From Paracyclopina nana (Eukaryota > Arthropoda > Copepoda > Cyclopoida > Cyclopettidae), in contig JAGUCH010000009.1 in NCBI GenBank assembly GCA_019096065.1, positions 3,172,001 through 3,236,000 on the forward strand: a stretch of DNA of 64,000 bases, read 5' to 3'. Positions within the stretch are counted from its first letter, which is position 1; every line of letters starts with the position of its first letter. This document shows positions 63,526 to 64,000 of this stretch, one piece after another. A model generated the notes under the pieces. That model was not told the origin of the DNA. It searched no databases and worked only from the letters and a program-made list of their open reading frames with translations. A program made the position numbers and the translations under genes.

Positions 63526-64000
63526 CTGGACATCAATCAAAATAATGAATATCATCTCCTTTAAAGCTAACTAGGCTTAGTATCTTTTTTTCCAAAGCTG
63601 CAAAGATATCATAAAATATCTAGTTTTTCTTATTTGGTAGGTTATTTTTATTTATTTTTTTTTAAATTTGAAATTTTTTGAAGATACTGAGCCTTATTTT
63701 AAAACCCAGGTCATCCTCAATTCGAGAGAGAAACTTACTCGTTTTGCGAGACTTCCGAGCGAACTGACTTTTTCCTGTTGGACGAATTTCAGAGTGACTA
63801 TTATCAGTAACTGACAAAAGAATGTGGAATGTTGCTGGGCCTTGAAAAAGTGCCAACATTCCGCTAACAATAATCCCATGGTGAAAATAATAAATAAAAG
63901 CTCTTTTTCGAAATTCAGGATGACCTCAGCTGAGTGAAGTAAAACTCACTTCTTTGAGGTCCTTCAAAGTTGAAATCACCATCAAGTTGGTGGAGGTTTT
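63526..64000. other. Troponin T upstream introns and possible further exons
   Basis: Two exon-like pieces on the minus strand have fair splice sites: about 63762..63727 (36 nt, acceptor AACAG, donor GTAAGT) and one running from the edge to about 63951 (donor GTGAGT). I could not join either in frame to the exon at 63525, so they may be 5' UTR, alternative N-terminal exons or false. Confidence 0.3.

Noticed and set aside
63174-63564. Leucine- and serine-rich plus-strand frames
   Set aside because: Antisense to the charged helix of troponin T.
63694-63879. Minus-strand piece at about 63727-63762 as the troponin T exon preceding GDGNFLKA
   Set aside because: 36-nt block with good borders, but no combination with the neighbouring block gives the phase needed by the exon at 63525 without a stop.

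Overview
This window is nuclear DNA from an animal, almost certainly an arthropod. The genes are split by short GT-AG introns. A cytosolic HSP90 has three coding exons. Troponin T ends in a run of 26 glutamates, a hallmark of arthropod troponin T. The otopetrin is closest to insect OtopLa, and the organic-anion transporter is of the insect Oatp type. Crustacean or hexapod is my best guess; I cannot name the species. Exon borders were placed by hand from reading frame, splice phase and remembered family sequences, so individual borders may be off by a few bases.

Layout, left to right. 1-4 kb: the 5' part of an alpha-L-fucosidase gene (-) lies head to head with a choline/ethanolamine kinase (+). 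4-8 kb: sedoheptulokinase (+) and a divergent Rab-like GTPase (+). 9.6-13.4 kb: an Oatp transporter (+). 13.7-15.4 kb: a short membrane-anchored protein resembling only the N-terminal end of glucosidase II beta (-). 15.4-18.7 kb: AT-rich DNA with an unusual inverted cluster of short repeats. 18.7-25.5 kb: an FMRFamide-receptor-like GPCR (-) with a 3.3-kb first intron; copies of a MITE-like inverted repeat sit in two of its introns. 27.6-34.3 kb: ARID2/BAP170, a PBAF chromatin-remodelling subunit (-). 35.8-36.6 kb: a ceramide-1-phosphate transfer protein (-). 37.7-41.5 kb: an otopetrin proton channel (+). 41.7-43.1 kb: a LOTUS-Tudor protein of the Tejas/TDRD5 type (+). 43.7-45.5 kb: DHCR24 sterol reductase (+). 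45.9-46.7 kb: an unrecognised three-helix membrane protein (-). 47.5-49.9 kb: HSP90 (-), with heat-shock elements upstream. 50.7-55.4 kb: gene-poor DNA that includes a CpG-rich stretch and a decayed tRNA-like repeat. 55.4-57.1 kb: a five-finger C2H2 protein (+). 57.2-58.4 kb: a secreted PAN/kelch-like protein (-). 60.9 kb to the right edge: troponin T (-), 5' end outside or unresolved.

The genes are unrelated in function and each has its own promoter; nothing looks like an operon. The most interesting signal is in troponin T. It carries two separate pairs of duplicated exons. The two members of each pair have identical length and splice phase (71/71 nt and 79/79 nt), as expected for mutually exclusive splicing. 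The first pair corresponds to the known Drosophila exon 10A/10B pair. I do not recall a described equivalent of the second, more C-terminal pair. I saw no CRISPR array, no prokaryotic gene and no intact transposon.
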